Part shown: piece after piece, positions 37,348-49,800 of the stretch
Numbering within the stretch: position 1 is the first letter of the stretch
How the letters are laid out: the number at the start of each line of letters is the position of its first letter
NCBI RefSeq assembly: GCF_020379485.1
Contig: NC_063450.1
Span: 44,048,681-44,112,680, forward strand
From: Brassica napus
Taxonomy: Eukaryota; Streptophyta; Magnoliopsida; Brassicales; Brassicaceae
DNA: 64,000 nt
Direction: 5' to 3'
The notes under the pieces: model-generated
The model's input: only the letters and a program-made list of their open reading frames with translations
Told to the model about the DNA's origin: nothing
The model's database searches: none
Made by a program: the position numbers and the translations under genes

Positions 37348-37741
37348 AAAAGACAGAATCCGAAACCACTGGTCGTGGAGCAGACTCGTGTAAGTTGGTG
37401 TCATGTTTGGAAAGAGCATACACGTTCTCATCTTTGTTTTCTATTTTCAAGATATGTCTAATGTTTTCACTTCTCGTCAAGATTATGTTTTCACTTGGTA
37501 TATGTTTTCCAAAGCAATATTTCGTGTACCACCTTCAACATTGGTGACAATAAAGATAATTGTTTCAAATAATTTTCTTTTTTTCTTTTTTTTGTACAAT
37601 ACACCGGAAAGTTTCGATGATACGATCCTCCTTTGCTTCCTTGGTTGAACATATAGCTTAGATAAAAAGAAAAATGATTGCTAGCTATATGAAGTACTGG
37701 TCCCCAGATGGCTAATCATGCAAACTAAATTAATGTATAGA
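37348..37741. other. 3' region of the small peptide gene
   Basis: Likely 3' untranslated region and spacer before the inverted-repeat element. No further feature is recognised. Confidence 0.35.
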
Positions 37742-40432
37742 ACTATATGTTATGCATGACAACATCTTTCAAGTTTACGATACTATGCTAAGGAAGACTT
37801 GGAAAAGCAGCACATCTGGATTATAGAGTTTTCTCTCTCTATTTAAAAAAAATTATCTCGCCTCTCTCTTCCCCAAACTAGGGTTTCCGTCGTTTCTCAC
37901 CGTTTTCCGGCGGTCACCACGTGCCGTTCAAGGCGACCGCCGGGTCCCTTTCGTTTTTCTTTTCTTTTACTTGTCTCCTCCATCTCTCTCTCCCTCGTAT
38001 GTCCTCGTCTTCTTCGGCTACCTGAGTTACGTCGACGGTTCTTGTTCGGTTTAGATCTAGAACTTTCTCTTGCTTATGGGTCAGGCCGTAGTGTGCAGCA
38101 GCGCTTGAAGACTGCGTATGCACCTCAACGGCTCTGTGTCTTCGGCATAGGGGGAGCTCTGACTGACAAGGTTTTCCAGCTTGGCGCGTATCAGGTTGAG
38201 TGTTGGAGCATGGTGGTAATGAGATCCCGATTCGTCCTCTGTCAGATCCACTGGTTTGGTTGTGCGGCGGTGGTGTTCGATGGGTCGTTCTCGGGTTGAG
38301 CTTTAGACTGCGCGGATCTCGAGCTTTTTATCTCTTCTTCCTGCTGGTGATCTCTGGTGAGCGCGTGTGAGTGTGATGGTCGTTGGTCTTCCCGACTCCG
38401 GCATGCTCTGGTGAGAACGCGCGTGGACGCGGCGGCGCGTGTGGCAGCGCGTACGGCAGCGCGAGTGGCAGTGCGTGTGTCCGGCGAGATCTTCATTTTC
38501 GCTGCTTATTGGCAGTGGCTCCGGTGTATCGGTGTGGGTTCCTGGCCGTGTCCTTGGTTCCGCTTTTCTCCCACACTCTCAATAAAGTAAACGGTTTTTT
38601 GGTTGTCTCGTATGGTGTTGTGGACCCTGCCTGTCTAGCCGAGCGGCAGTTGGACATTCGACCCGCTCTCTCTCCTGCGGTGTGCCTCCGGAGGGTTAGC
38701 TACTTGGCGGTCCACTCTCTCTATATGAGATTTTGGTTCAATGGGTGTAACGGTCACGGTGGGGTGGACTGGAGGCGGCAATCTTCAGGACACTTTTCCG
38801 AATGATGGCATCGTCGCTAGGTGGTTTTCTCTCGTGCCGTCGGACGTATTTATGTCGGGTGCTTTGAGTGTGTGTTTGTGCTTGGATTCTTGGTCCGTTT
38901 CAGGGTTTAGGTGGGGTTTTCGGAAGCTGCAGGAGCCGTAGCATCAAGGTTTGAGGGCACCTTTCTCTCGGTAGCTCGTGGTGCCCGGTGCTCGACCCCG
39001 ACCAGTTCTCGTTGCTTAGCTGGTTGTAAGGCTTTGTTCCGCTATGTTTTGAGCTGCGTCAATTTCCGTTTCGTCTTGTTGTTTAGTTTATTTTCTGTTC
39101 TCCGCTACAAGTTGTTTTTGTATCTTCTGTCACAAATCCAAAAATTGGTATAATAATTTAACATTTTACCAAAAAACAAAAAAAACTTTATGTTGCTATG
39201 TAGTTAACATCACGAGTTTAATTTCATTTATCCAAAAACTGACGTGGATGTTAGAGATCGTTTAAATATCTTGTTTCAATAATTAAAATATGATCGATCC
39301 GACTATAATTTAACTTAAATTAGATTTTGACCAACATTTTAAAAGTGTAAGAATATTTTTAACAAAATATAATTTACAAAATCAATATGTTTTAACATTT
39401 TTGATAATTAGTGTTTTAACATTTTTATTTTAGTGTACTTTAAAACTATATAATTGTATTATTTTTATTTATATAATCTGTTTTGTTATGAACTTTTAAT
39501 AAGTAATGTTTTAAAATTTTTATTTTAGTGTTTTGACATTGTTGTTCTAGTGTCTTTTAAAACTATATAATTCTATTATTTTTATTTAATCTGTTTTTTT
39601 AATTATTTTAATCTGTTTTGTTATGAACTTTTACTAAAAAAATTGTAATTCGTTTGATTAATTGTGTGATATATAATTGTTTGATAATTTTTAAATTATA
39701 AAACTTATTTCCTGTCAATTTACTAACTCTAACATTTTATTTGTTTAAAACTTATTTGATGTCAACTTAAACCAAATATAATCTTGCGTATATAATTATA
39801 AATTATAAACTTTTAAGAATAAAAAAATCAAAGAATAAGAATCTAATATGAAAGGTTTACTAAATATAAATGAATGAAATTTTTGTTTATGAAAAAATAT
39901 ATAAAATAATTCATTAACTTAATAATTTAATATTAAACAAATAAAATGTTAGAGTCAATAAATTGACATCAAAGAAGTTTTATAGTAAATTGTATTATCA
40001 AATAAGTATATATCATACAATTAATCAAATGAATTACATAAATTTTATTAAAAAATTCATACCAAAACAGATTAAAAGAATTAAAAAAATAAATTAAATA
40101 ATATCTTATATAACTTTTATATTTAATATATATAAAAATAATATAATTATATTGTTTTCAAATACACTAAAATAAAAATGTTAAAACACTACTTATCAAA
40201 ATTTATAAAACATATTGATTTTGTAAATTATATTTTGTTAAAAATATTTTTACGCTTTTAAAATACGGATCAAAATCTAATTTAGGTAAATTACCGTCAG
40301 GTACGTCACATTTTAATTGATGTAACGAGAGATGTAAACGGTCTCTGACATACACATCATTTTTTATATGAAATTAAATTAGTGATGTTAACTACATAAC
40401 ATCATAAAGTTGAAAGATGTTGTCATGCATAA
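37742..40432. mobile_element. Long-inverted-repeat (foldback/MULE-like) element, interrupted by a retroposon
   Basis: The outer end at 37742-37790 (core TTATGCATGACAACATCTTT) has its reverse complement at about 40402-40432. The left arm resumes at 39188-39748 and matches the reverse complement of 39932-40400 almost continuously. Shared blocks include TAGTTAACATCAC, TTAAATTAGATTTTGA, ACAAAATATAATTTACAAAA, GTTTGATTAATTG and CTAACATTTTATTTGTTT. Arms exceed 500 bp at roughly 85 percent by eye, with a spacer of ~180 bp. No coding content. The 37790-39187 segment has no counterpart in the right arm, so it was inserted later. The outermost borders and target duplication are not resolved. Confidence 0.75.
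37790..39187 (+). mobile_element. GC-rich LINE/Sadhu-like retroposon inserted in the inverted repeat
   Basis: This 1.4-kb GC-rich segment interrupts the left arm of the surrounding inverted repeat. It begins near a CT-rich start (CTCTCTCTTCCCCAAACTAG) and ends in an A-rich tail (ACCAAAAAACAAAAAAAA) at about 39165-39186. Candidate target duplications are TTTACGATACTATG before and TTTATGTTGCTATG after, matching 11 of 14 bases. It contains a GC-rich 12-bp minisatellite (GGCAGCGCGTAC-like) around 38430-38480. Open frames inside (38042-38805) lack recognisable domains. Form and size fit a non-autonomous LINE-derived or Sadhu-type retroposon; the family name is inference. Confidence 0.5.
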
Positions 40433-40512
40433 TATATACTATGTGGAGGCCCGACTCAAATATTAAAATGGCTATGTGTTGCCTTAGATGTTCTTCAACC
40501 TTTAGTTATATT

Positions 40513-41130
40513 ATAGGGTCTGATTGTTGTTAGGACTTTGAGGGCTTTGTGGGATTAGAAAGTCTTTAAAGCTTCTTTTTTACCAATCATGTTTTTTTTT
40601 TTTAAATTAATCACTCTAAAGTCATTATAAGTTCATCTCTCCTCTTTTGTGTTGTTTTTTCTAAAGCCAACAATACGTGACTTTTGCAACTTCTTTTTCC
40701 TTTTTTTATTTTTTTCACTAAAAATGTTTTTTTTTTAACTAAATCACTTATCTAAGTTTGTAACAATTTTATTAAAATTTAAAATTGACTTTTATTTTCT
40801 TTTTCCTTTGTAACTAAATCACTTATCTAAGTTTGTAACAATTTTATTAAAATTTAAAATTGACAAATTAATCATTGAATTTTTTTCTTGTTCATTTGAG
40901 ATCCATATTGTACTATTTTATAATCATTTATATTTAAACTTTTAATAGTATCATAATTTTACTTTTTAAATAAAATATTTTAAATATAATTCCAAACTTC
41001 TATAATTTTAACTACCAATCTTATTTTAATAAAACTTAAACTAACAGCTAAGTCTTGACAGCCAAATTCTCTACAGCCATAATTCTAAAGGAAAAGCGTA
41101 AAGCGAAAGTCCTTACCAATCGGATCCATA
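40513..41130. mobile_element. Terminal-inverted-repeat element, ~620 bp
   Basis: The left end TATAGGGTCTGATTGTTGTT and the right end read inward (TATGGATCCGATTGGTAAGG) are imperfect inverted repeats continuing into GGACTTT. The body is AT-rich and non-coding, with an internal ~75-bp tandem duplication. The ends resemble Tourist/Harbinger-type MITEs, but the target duplication is unclear, so the superfamily is left open. Confidence 0.5.
40736..40864. repeat. 75-bp tandem duplication (second copy partial)
   Basis: TAACTAAATCACTTATCTAA starts at 40736 and again at 40811. The following ~34 bases (through AATTTAAAATTGAC) are also identical. It lies inside the TIR element. Confidence 0.85.
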
Positions 41131-41645
41131 GTCAATTTAAAAACTAAGACCCTAATATTTACAAGTCTTAACAAAATAGGGCCCTAATTTTGTAAAGAAA
41201 AAATCAGGACCATGTGCAAATGTGCTGTGAGCACATGCTCTAAGCCGGCACTGATTCCGCGTAGCTAAGTATACATTTGTTTAGTTTGCATAGTTAACCA
41301 TGTAATGGTCAATACTTCGTGTAGTCAGCAATCATTTTTCGCTGGATAAAACAAAAACTAAGAGGACAAGAATTGGCCTTAAGAATAATCTCAACATGTT
41401 TGGTCCAGGTTTGTTGTCTTCTTTTACTGCCATTACACACAGATTAATGAATCATATGCCTTAGTTTCTAAAGACTGCATTTAAGAACATTACTCACAGA
41501 TCAAATTTTTGATGGAACAAAGATAATATATAAAACACTTGAATCAATCTACTAATTGTCAGTAGATTATGAGTTAAAAAGAATTTAACATTGTATCAAA
41601 ACATAAACCTAAGTACTTTTTTTTTGAGAAAAACATAAACCTAGG
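41131..41645. other. AT-rich spacer with a decayed element end
   Basis: No gene is seen. A GC-richer patch around 41200-41263 (reverse complement begins CAGTGCCGGCTTAGAGCATG) may be a relic DNA-transposon end similar to that near 2875. AAACCTAAGTA just before the next element repeats at its right flank. Confidence 0.3.
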
Positions 41646-42298
41646 TAGGCCTGGGCATTTCGGGTATCGGTTCGGTTCGGTTCGGGTATTTCGGGTTTCA
41701 GGTAGTTTGGATAGGGGCTAGAGGATCCATTTAGTACTTGACATATTTTCGGTTCGGTTCGGTTCGGATAGTTTCGGGTTCGGTTCGGTTCGGATAGTAA
41801 ATGTAGGAACCGGAAAATATCCGGAAAAAGTTCGGTTCTCATTTGGATCCGGTTCGGGTTCGGATAGTTAGGGTAGTTCAGATAATTTGGATAAAATATC
41901 GGTTATTTAAGGTAAAATATCAAATAATTAGGATGATTTAGATAAAAAATTTGGATATTTCGGATTACTTTGGATATTTCGGATAAAAATATCCGGATAG
42001 TTTCGGATACTTTCGGGTAGTTTGGATACTTTATAATAATTTAGTTATCCTCAACTATTTTCAAATACTTTCAATAGAATTTTAAATTAAATATATATAT
42101 TTAGTGATGTTATATGTATATATAATTAATATTTTATATATTCGGGTATCCATTCGGTTCTCGGTTCGGTTCGGTTATTTCGGATATAAAAATATAGGAA
42201 CCGTTTGGGTATTTGAGGGTATTGGTCCGGTTCCGGTTCCGGGTATTTCGATTCGGTTTCGATTCGTTCTTCGGCTCCGGTTATTTTGACCAGGCCTA
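41646..42298. mobile_element. Non-autonomous hAT-like element, TAGGCCTGGGC/CCAGGCCTA
   Basis: The termini TAGGCCTGGGCATTTCGGG and CCAGGCCTA are inverted. Subterminal DNA is packed with GGTTCGG/TTCGGGTA repeats. Flanking octamers AACCTAGG (41638-41645) and AACCTAAG (42299-42306) differ at one base, consistent with an older hAT insertion. 653 bp, non-coding. Related in end sequence to the element at 62891-63710. Confidence 0.7.
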
Positions 42299-42306
42299 AA
42301 CCTAAG

Positions 42307-42835
42307 TATTACAAGTTCAGTTAATCGATCCAAACATTTGTAATCCGGTTAGAAGTGATTTGTACTCTCGGATCTGAGAATAATGGTCTAGTGGTCTACA
42401 CGATTAGTGGGTAGAAAACAATCTAAAAGAGTATTAAAATTACATAAAAATTAATAGATGTTAAAAAAGTATGGAAGAATATTCTCCCATATTAAAACTT
42501 CTGATAGGATATAAGTTCATAATTTTTTTAAAAATAATCTACTACTTACTAATTGATTCTGAGTAGGAAAAGAGACAACAAAACCGAACATGACAGAAAA
42601 AAATGTATTTTTTCAGTTTGGTTTATTTAATCAGACATTAGCTTATTCGTTTAGATGTTTTCTTGTACATTTTCGATATATGTGTATGAATATATTGCAC
42701 TCATATTTTGAGAAGATGCGGTACCCAAAAATTCACACAGCATATATATTTGATATTATGTAACAGAAAATGCAATTAAAAACTGGAATCAAATTTCCGG
42801 TTTAGCAATAGAGACATACAAAACCGGCTTCTGGT
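42307..42835. other. ABIL3 3' flanking region
   Basis: AT-rich DNA downstream of the minus-strand ABIL3 gene, probably with its 3' untranslated region at the right end. No feature is recognised. Confidence 0.35.
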
Positions 42836-44457
42836 TCAATATTCGTCCAAGTAAGTGTAAAGCGTATCATCCTTCTTGGTTTTGCGTCGGCTAAGCAACG
42901 CCTTAAGTAACCGTTTGCTCTTGCTCGGTTGTTGTTGCTGCTGCTGCTGCTCTGGTTCTCTCTGAGCTTCTTTCTCAAACGCAGCCCGAACCGAAGCTGA
43001 TCTTCTCGGTTCTGATGGATACTGAACTCATAACAAAAATCAAGAATCAAAACCAGTCAAAGTAAAAGAAAAGAAACGTTCCAAAAGCAGTACAGTAACA
43101 AGAGCTTTACCCGTTTAGGAGTGATTGTTCTACTCTTGCTAGGAGTAGTTGGCCTGCTAACCGATGTCGGTCTGATAGCAACAGAACCAGATCTTAGCAG
43201 CGGAAACCGGTGCGGTGATACTGCTCGTTTATCTAGTTTTACCAAACACACAGTTTAAGGATTTGTATGTGTGTTCTCACATTAAAGACTAAACAGGGTT
43301 GCTTTTTTTACCTTGTTCTTTCTTAGGTGCCGTGTTGGAGATGGAGGAGAACGAAAAGGTTGCTGAACGTTGCGTTTTACGTTGAGGTGGTGGAGACGGA
43401 AGTACCGGTTTTCTGCAAAAAAGTAGAACCAACAAAAAAGTTTAATCACTTAATAATGGAACTTACTAAAAGTAGACAAGTTTATATACCTAAGTAGTGG
43501 TGGTGGAGGTGTTTCCCGGATTGTAGTACGAACAGCTTTTATGAAACAAAAGCAAAATCAAGAATCAGTGTTAAATATTGGACAAAGTATATATGAGGAA
43601 AGGGAGTTGAGTTTTATACCGTTTCTGAATTGGTTCCAGTCAGCTTCTTCACCAATACTGCTTTCAACGCTCTTGAGCTTTGCTAGGTTACCACCTTTCT
43701 TGATTTCACCGGCTGCTAGAGAGAAGTTTCAGTTTATGATGGTTAAATGAGAAAGAAACGTGGAAGAAGAGAAGCTTACAAGGCAAAATGTATCGCTTGT
43801 GGAACTTTGGAGTGTTGATGACAAGTGATTGCTGAGAACGACCTTCATGGTCCATATATTCTTGGCACATCCTTAGCCTCTATACAATGTATAAATATAA
43901 AAACTCATTAACGTCGACTAAAGCTAGAGTAGAGAGCATTAGAAAATGTGATATACCTGTTCGATGCAAGCAACTCGTAGCTCGGTTCCAGTTACTTGAT
44001 CAACTTTTTCATCGACGAAGTCATTGACTTTGTATGTAACTGAGCCCAAATGGTCAACTGTATTCACCAGAGCCTTTATCGCATAATCTTTCAGTGTCTC
44101 CACGACTCTGCATACACATACGTAAAACCTTTATAAGAACCCAAAATGTAAGAAAAAAAGTCTAATAGGGATAAATTTTTCACTGACGAGTGTGTGTCTC
44201 CATCGTTTGTGTAGGATAGTTCGAAGTACTCAGCTGCTGAATACAGCTGTGTTCTCAGATTCTTCAGATCCTGTAAAAACAAATATGTCATATCAACAAA
44301 TAGTAATGATCATCAAGACTTGTGAAAGATTACTCTCAGCTTAAAGATTTTAGGATATTACCTTAAGACTATCAGAGAAGAGCAAACTCTGTTGCATAGA
44401 GATTTCATCGTAGTTTGAGCCTTCTCTGGGCATGTGCATTGTAGCCGCTGCACTCAT
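42836..44457 (-). CDS. ABIL3: ABIL3: ABI-like subunit of the SCAR/WAVE complex
   Basis: Nine coding exons: 44362-44457, 44188-44270, 43957-44107, 43780-43879, 43620-43712, 43490-43535, 43312-43412, 43111-43232 and 42836-43021; 325 aa, in phase. The N-terminal helical half is conserved ([39 protein letters not shown]). A PPPP-containing hinge ([20 protein letters not shown]) is followed by a Ser/Arg/Pro-rich tail ([14 protein letters not shown]). A glutamine run ([11 protein letters not shown]) and the C-terminal [13 protein letters not shown] complete the protein. ABI-like proteins belong to the SCAR/WAVE complex that activates ARP2/3 actin nucleation. Position matches At5g24310. The exon 2/3 junction reads [18 protein letters not shown], which differs from the Arabidopsis residues I recall there, though the phase is kept. 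Confidence 0.88.
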
Positions 44458-45903
44458 TTTGATTCAAAGGTTTTAACTAACAATGGAGTCTCAAGAACCC
44501 CTTCTCCTTTCCACTGTGGAAACCCAATGATCAAATAAGAATGACTAGAATTGTACTTGTTACCACAATATGGACAAAGAGACAAGATAAAGAATCTTGG
44601 TAACAAAAGGTTATCTCTGATCCTTAAACACCCTAATAGACTTGTTGATTATCAGCTGCAATTGAAATTTGATTTGTTCAAGCTAGTATCAAAAAATGAA
44701 ACTGAAGCAGCTATGCGTTTTTCTTTTAGATCAATATGAAAGCTAAAGACTGGTGCTTTTTCTATGGTAACTGGACCGCAGATCTCAGAGAATCTAACAT
44801 GTAAAAAAGCTTTTCTTAAGGAATTTTAAAGAAAGATATTAAGGATTCCTGTGGATGTATTAAGTAAGGTAACAAGAACACGCTAACTAATATAATCTAA
44901 TAAAAGAATAAGAAACAGACAAGAAGTAGAATCCACAGCTCTAAAGCAACCCACCAGTTTTATATGAAACAAACAGACAGATTTTTGTCTGAATCTTCAA
45001 TAATACTCTTTTGCAAAAATCTCCCAGGAAGTAGACCACAACAGATTGTTTAATAACCAAATAAAAATAAAGAAAAGCTGCAATTTCAACCAAACCCAGA
45101 TCAAAATCAGATCAGCTTGTCATGTCTCAATTACCAATCAAGAACTGAATTTTTTTATTTGTTTCAATAGCAAATGAATGGAGTCAACATACAGTAACTA
45201 GTTCAAGTTAAATAATAATCTAAAACCCTAACTCAAACCCATACAGCTAGTTCCAATGCCGTGATTATCATTAAACCATAAACCCCTCAATCAAGAACAT
45301 TGAAAGATTTCAACTTGTTATTCTAGCAGAGCTCTCAAAAATCTCAATTCAAATTTACAGATTACATCCTGAAAATAGTATTTACCGACAGAAAAAAAAA
45401 AAAAAAAGCAACAGAGTTATCGAAAGTCTAAGCCTTTCAACATTAACTGAACTGAAAACACACAAAAAAACAAAACAGGTAACTGGGACTGGCAGAAGAT
45501 TGCAAGAAACTAACCTGAGATTTGTCACTGCAAGCCTCTCGCTTTTGTTTGCTCGAGAGAGAGAGCAAAACAGAATGGATATGTATGACTGCAAAAAATG
45601 GGGATTTAAAGACCAACCGAGAAAAAGACTTGTGTTTTATCTTTTTACAAGTGTTTACTTACACGTACGACCAAAGAAGAGAGAAAGCGGAGCGACGGAG
45701 AGAGTGATTAGAGGAAGAAAGTGAGTTTTGAGTTTGGTATATCAATCAGACAATGACTCGAACCCACTTTTGTCCCCTTCAATTCCGGAGCAACCCTCGG
45801 TCTAACTATTATTTTTGCTCATCATTTCTTTTTTCATTATTTATTGAATTTTACTAACAAATTATTCACAAAACAAATAAACTGAATCCAACTAAACTAT
45901 CGA
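44458..45903. promoter_or_regulatory. ABIL3 leader with probable 5'UTR intron and promoter
   Basis: On the minus strand a donor CTCAG/GTTAGTTTC lies near 45513, and an acceptor TCCACAG/TGGAAAGG lies near 44518. This implies a ~1-kb intron within the ABIL3 leader. The interval contains long A-runs and no recognisable gene. Upstream of about 45720 it becomes ordinary AT-rich promoter or spacer. Confidence 0.45.
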
Positions 45904-46157
45904 CCGGGAGCTTGTGGTCAAGTGGTAAGGGGAAGGGCTTGGGATGTCACCACATTTCAAGTTCGATCCACCTACCATGCGAAACTAAGTCATATTTTCC
46001 TGGTCACCTACACGGATATGGGCTATTGCATTTCGGCCCATTTGAATACCCGGGAGAGGGTCTATCCGTGGGCTGCACCTCCCACCCGGGGGTTAGGTCT
46101 GTGTCTTTAATAGACCCGGGTTTAACCCTTTTCTTTTACAAAAAAAAAAAAAAAAAA
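45904..46157 (+). mobile_element. tRNA-derived SINE, plus orientation
   Basis: Starts CCGGGAGCTTGTGGTCAAGT with an A box (TGGTCAAGTGGTAAGG) at about 45915-45930 and a B box (AGTTCGATCC) at about 45960-45969. The GC-rich body ends in a poly(A) run at 46139-46157. Flanking ACTATCGA and ACTATGAA give only a weak target duplication. Open frames across it (e.g. 45912-46178) are artefacts of its GC-rich sequence. Confidence 0.8.
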
Positions 46158-46876
46158 CTTCTCAACTATGAAACATGATAAACGAATGTTCTAACAATAA
46201 CCACTTTGAATTGTAAATTGTTATTAACGGATGGATTAGTATGTTGATAGTTAGTTTCAAGGATAAGAATAGTTAACAAGACAATCATTGTTCACCATAT
46301 ACTTTTTCAAATGTGAACTGATTGGTCAACTAAAGGAATGCTCTTTGAATATGTGAACTCCTAATATAGTACTATATGATAAATCAATCATAGAGAAGTA
46401 GGATCGTGCGTGCTTGAAGGATAATGTTTGATTGAATGAGGTAAGCACGTCTCTAATGGACCTTTTTTAATTTATATTTTACGTTTTCTTTTCAATGTGT
46501 GTTACTTGCTGCTCTCCTACTCATTCCCATCTTATTATCATTCAAGTTTCATCTAATTATTTGGTTATGTAATCATATCATTACTAATCATTTGGCCATC
46601 TGTTTTCTCATGTTTTTAAGACTAGTACCTTTAATTAAATAGTCAATAGATATCAAACTCAAAGAAAAGCATTATTCCCATAAACAGAGAAATGAACCAA
46701 AGTATTGCCTCATCACAACTAAAATCCTATACCTTCCCCAAAAAAATAATCATAGATTATAATTTATATATAACATAGATACATGGTTCATTGTGCAAAT
46801 GATCACCATAGATTTTGGGATTGGTCTGGTCTGATCCGGTCCAACTCTTGTTTGGTTCGGATATTATTGGTTGGAT
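46158..46876. other. Spacer between SINE and starch synthase gene
   Basis: AT-rich; the right end should hold the 3' untranslated region of the minus-strand starch synthase gene. No feature is recognised. Confidence 0.35.
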
Positions 46877-49800
46877 CTAGTTGATGTAGGGACGGTCCAT
46901 GAACACCCACTGGAACACTTGCTCGTACTGAACGGCAGCGTTTTCCCAAGAATAGTTTCTGCTCATTCCTCTTCTCATCAACCCTTCCCATGACTCTTTA
47001 TACTCTCTGTACGTTGCTGCAGACAACCTCAATGCCTGAAACCAAGGTACCACAAGGTAAATTTTTTAGTGATTTTCACTTGTAAAAACCTGGAAACACA
47101 CAACCACAAATCTTGGAGAGGAATGGGGAAGTTAGAAAGGCTTACCGACACCATGCTATCTTTTGACAATGGTGAGAAAACCCACCTAAAACATTAAACC
47201 CATTATAAGATCACAGAAAGTCATATGAACTTGATCATTGATCAGTCACAATTATTCATTTTATCAAAACAGGATAATGTTTGTATTACCCTGTACCAGC
47301 ACCAGCTCCACCTTCTGCATAAGGATTAAAATTCTCAACCGTATCCTGAATACATTAACAATCCAAATATATAAGCCTTATCTTAACTATAAAACAATTC
47401 GCTGTTCTAAAAACAAATTTGAAAAGCTCACTCTGAGTCCTCCGGTGGCATGAACGACTGGAATGGTTCCATATCTCATTGCATATAACTGATTTAAACC
47501 ACATGGTTCGAATCTTGATGGCATCAGAAGAATGTCACATCTGTTTTATAAAATTTACACAAAAACAAACAAAAAATCCAATGAATAGTTTGTGACAAAC
47601 AAACTCCTTCACACAAGTTATGTGGTAATCTAAAGAATTGACTCTAAGCTAGAGAATATTTTTTTATTACCCGGCCGTGATGCGATGAGAGATGGGAACA
47701 TTAAACCCAACCCAACCACGAAACTTGTCCCTGTATGTTTCCTCCATACTTCTCATCCAGCTTTCACATTTAGGGTCACCTGAACCAAGCATGACCTGCA
47801 AGAAAATAGGACATGACAACATGTGTAATCACAGCAGCAGTCACTTGGGTTCACACTTAAATACTTTTAAAAGACTCACTTACGAATTGAATGTCATCCA
47901 CCATGAGATCAGGACCAGCAGTTTGGATCAGATCAATGCCCTTCTGGTAATCAAGTCTTCCTATAAACCCAATCTGTAAAAAAGAAGTTAAGACAAGACA
48001 ATCAACATGAGTCTTAACTATAAGACAAAACAGAAGAAGCAAAATAATTTGGCTTATGAAACCACACCATAGGACATTCAGGCCTGATGGGGAGACCCAG
48101 CTCCTTTTGTAGTGCCATCTTGCATTTGACCTGCAATCACCAAAAGGTCAATATCACCATTACTTTGGCACCTCTCTACATAAGAGAAGTTTCACATCAC
48201 CTTGTTGGAGTAATCATCAAGAGAGTAATGGAAAGGAATGTGTTCATCCTTGGACGGATCCCACTCATCAATATTGATTCCATTAGTGATCCCTGATAAG
48301 CATCGCCATTACATCATCTCCCCCAAAAAAAATGTTTTATTTTGTAAAAGATGAGGTATAGTAAGGGTACCATTAATAACACTCTTCCGACTAGAAAGCA
48401 AATCTTGAAGACCATATCCACCTTCAACAGTAGTGATTTCCCATGCATATCCCTGAAAAGAGGAGGACAAGAGAATCATCAACATTAGTGAAAGTGGTCA
48501 CTAGCAATTAAGGGATTGTGTTTCCAAAAGAGTCATCACCTGGCTCACGGTAATGATACGGTCAGAGGTTACAATAGCACCCTTGAGAACATTAACCGCT
48601 TCACCGGTGTCTAGAGCATGTGTTCTCGCCCATGTTGGAAACACCCACCCCACCGCTCCATACCATTCAGAAGGCAATCCCAAGTTGCTGTAACTAGCTG
48701 CTGGCTCCACTCCCTAGTCAAACACAGTACAACAACACAAACAAAAACAACTGATTACGGTATGCTAGCAAAAGGGCATTATGCCAAGAGAAATACTATA
48801 GGCTTCTCACCTGATGAGCGAGGTTATGGATGATCAGGATGCTTCTTGCATCTTTATAAACTCCGTATGGGCGATACTTTGCAGCCAAGAGTCTGGAATC
48901 AAAGCAGATACACACGATATAAGTTGATGTTCAAAGATAAATCTTATAGGTAAAGAGAATGAGGAAAGCGTTTACATGGGAACAAGTCCGGCATGCCAGT
49001 CATTGACAAGGAAGAGAGACTTCTCTCCATAAGTGAACCCTCCAAGAGGCAGCACGAGAGGAGCCTCACACGCCGCATGGCATAGTAAAGTGAACCGAAA
49101 CTGATTATCACCAAAGGCTCCTTTACTATCTCCGTAAGGATTACCAGGTCTATGGTAAGACTGATGATCAATAAAAACCTGTAAAAAAAAAGTAACCAAA
49201 AAGCAATGAGAAAAGATTTATCAAAACTCCACAAAAAAAATCTATGCAAGAAGAGGGTTACCCAATCAACACCGTCTCTATACTCATGATAGAAGGAAAC
49301 TTCTTGAGAGCCGCCAAAGCAATGAACGGTGACACGGACCCCCAAGTCCTTAGCCCGGGAGTAGTTTTTGTCAGCAGAGGTTCCGTTCAGGTAGCGAGGA
49401 GAGATGACCATGACACGGTGCCCACGTCCAGCTAGAGCTATCGGCAAAGAGCCACAGACATCTCCTAGACCTCCTGTCTTGGAGTAAGGAGCAGCTTCGG
49501 AAGTAACGAAAACGAGGTTGTTGATCACTTCGGCTTTGACGGTCGTGTATTCGATTTCTGCAGCTCCTTCTTCAACAGCTCTGTTGCCAGGTACACCAAA
49601 GTCAGCCATCTCGGATTCATCAGTAGCGTCTGTGTTCTCTTCTTGATGTGTAGCTTCTTTTGTTGTGTTAGTGCTGATGATCTGTTGATCACCTGTGCAA
49701 GAGAAGAAAACACTGAGCTCAGCTTCTTAATTCTAAACCAAGTTTGCTACTTTTATATCTGAAAGTTTGAAGATTAATGATTCTGAAGAGGACTACAAAG

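Noticed and set aside
38042..39153. Overlapping plus-strand open frames of 66-140 aa in a GC-rich block
   Set aside because: They lie inside the retroposon that interrupts the inverted repeat. They have no recognisable domain, and composition with 12-bp minisatellite repeats explains their openness.
43000..43060. Alternative reading frame at the ABIL3 C-terminus ([20 protein letters not shown])
   Set aside because: The phase from upstream exons selects the other frame, which gives the conserved [20 protein letters not shown] tail; the 82-aa open frame is a shadow.
45912..46178. 88-aa plus-strand frame
   Set aside because: Entirely within the SINE and its poly(A) tail (ends in a lysine run).
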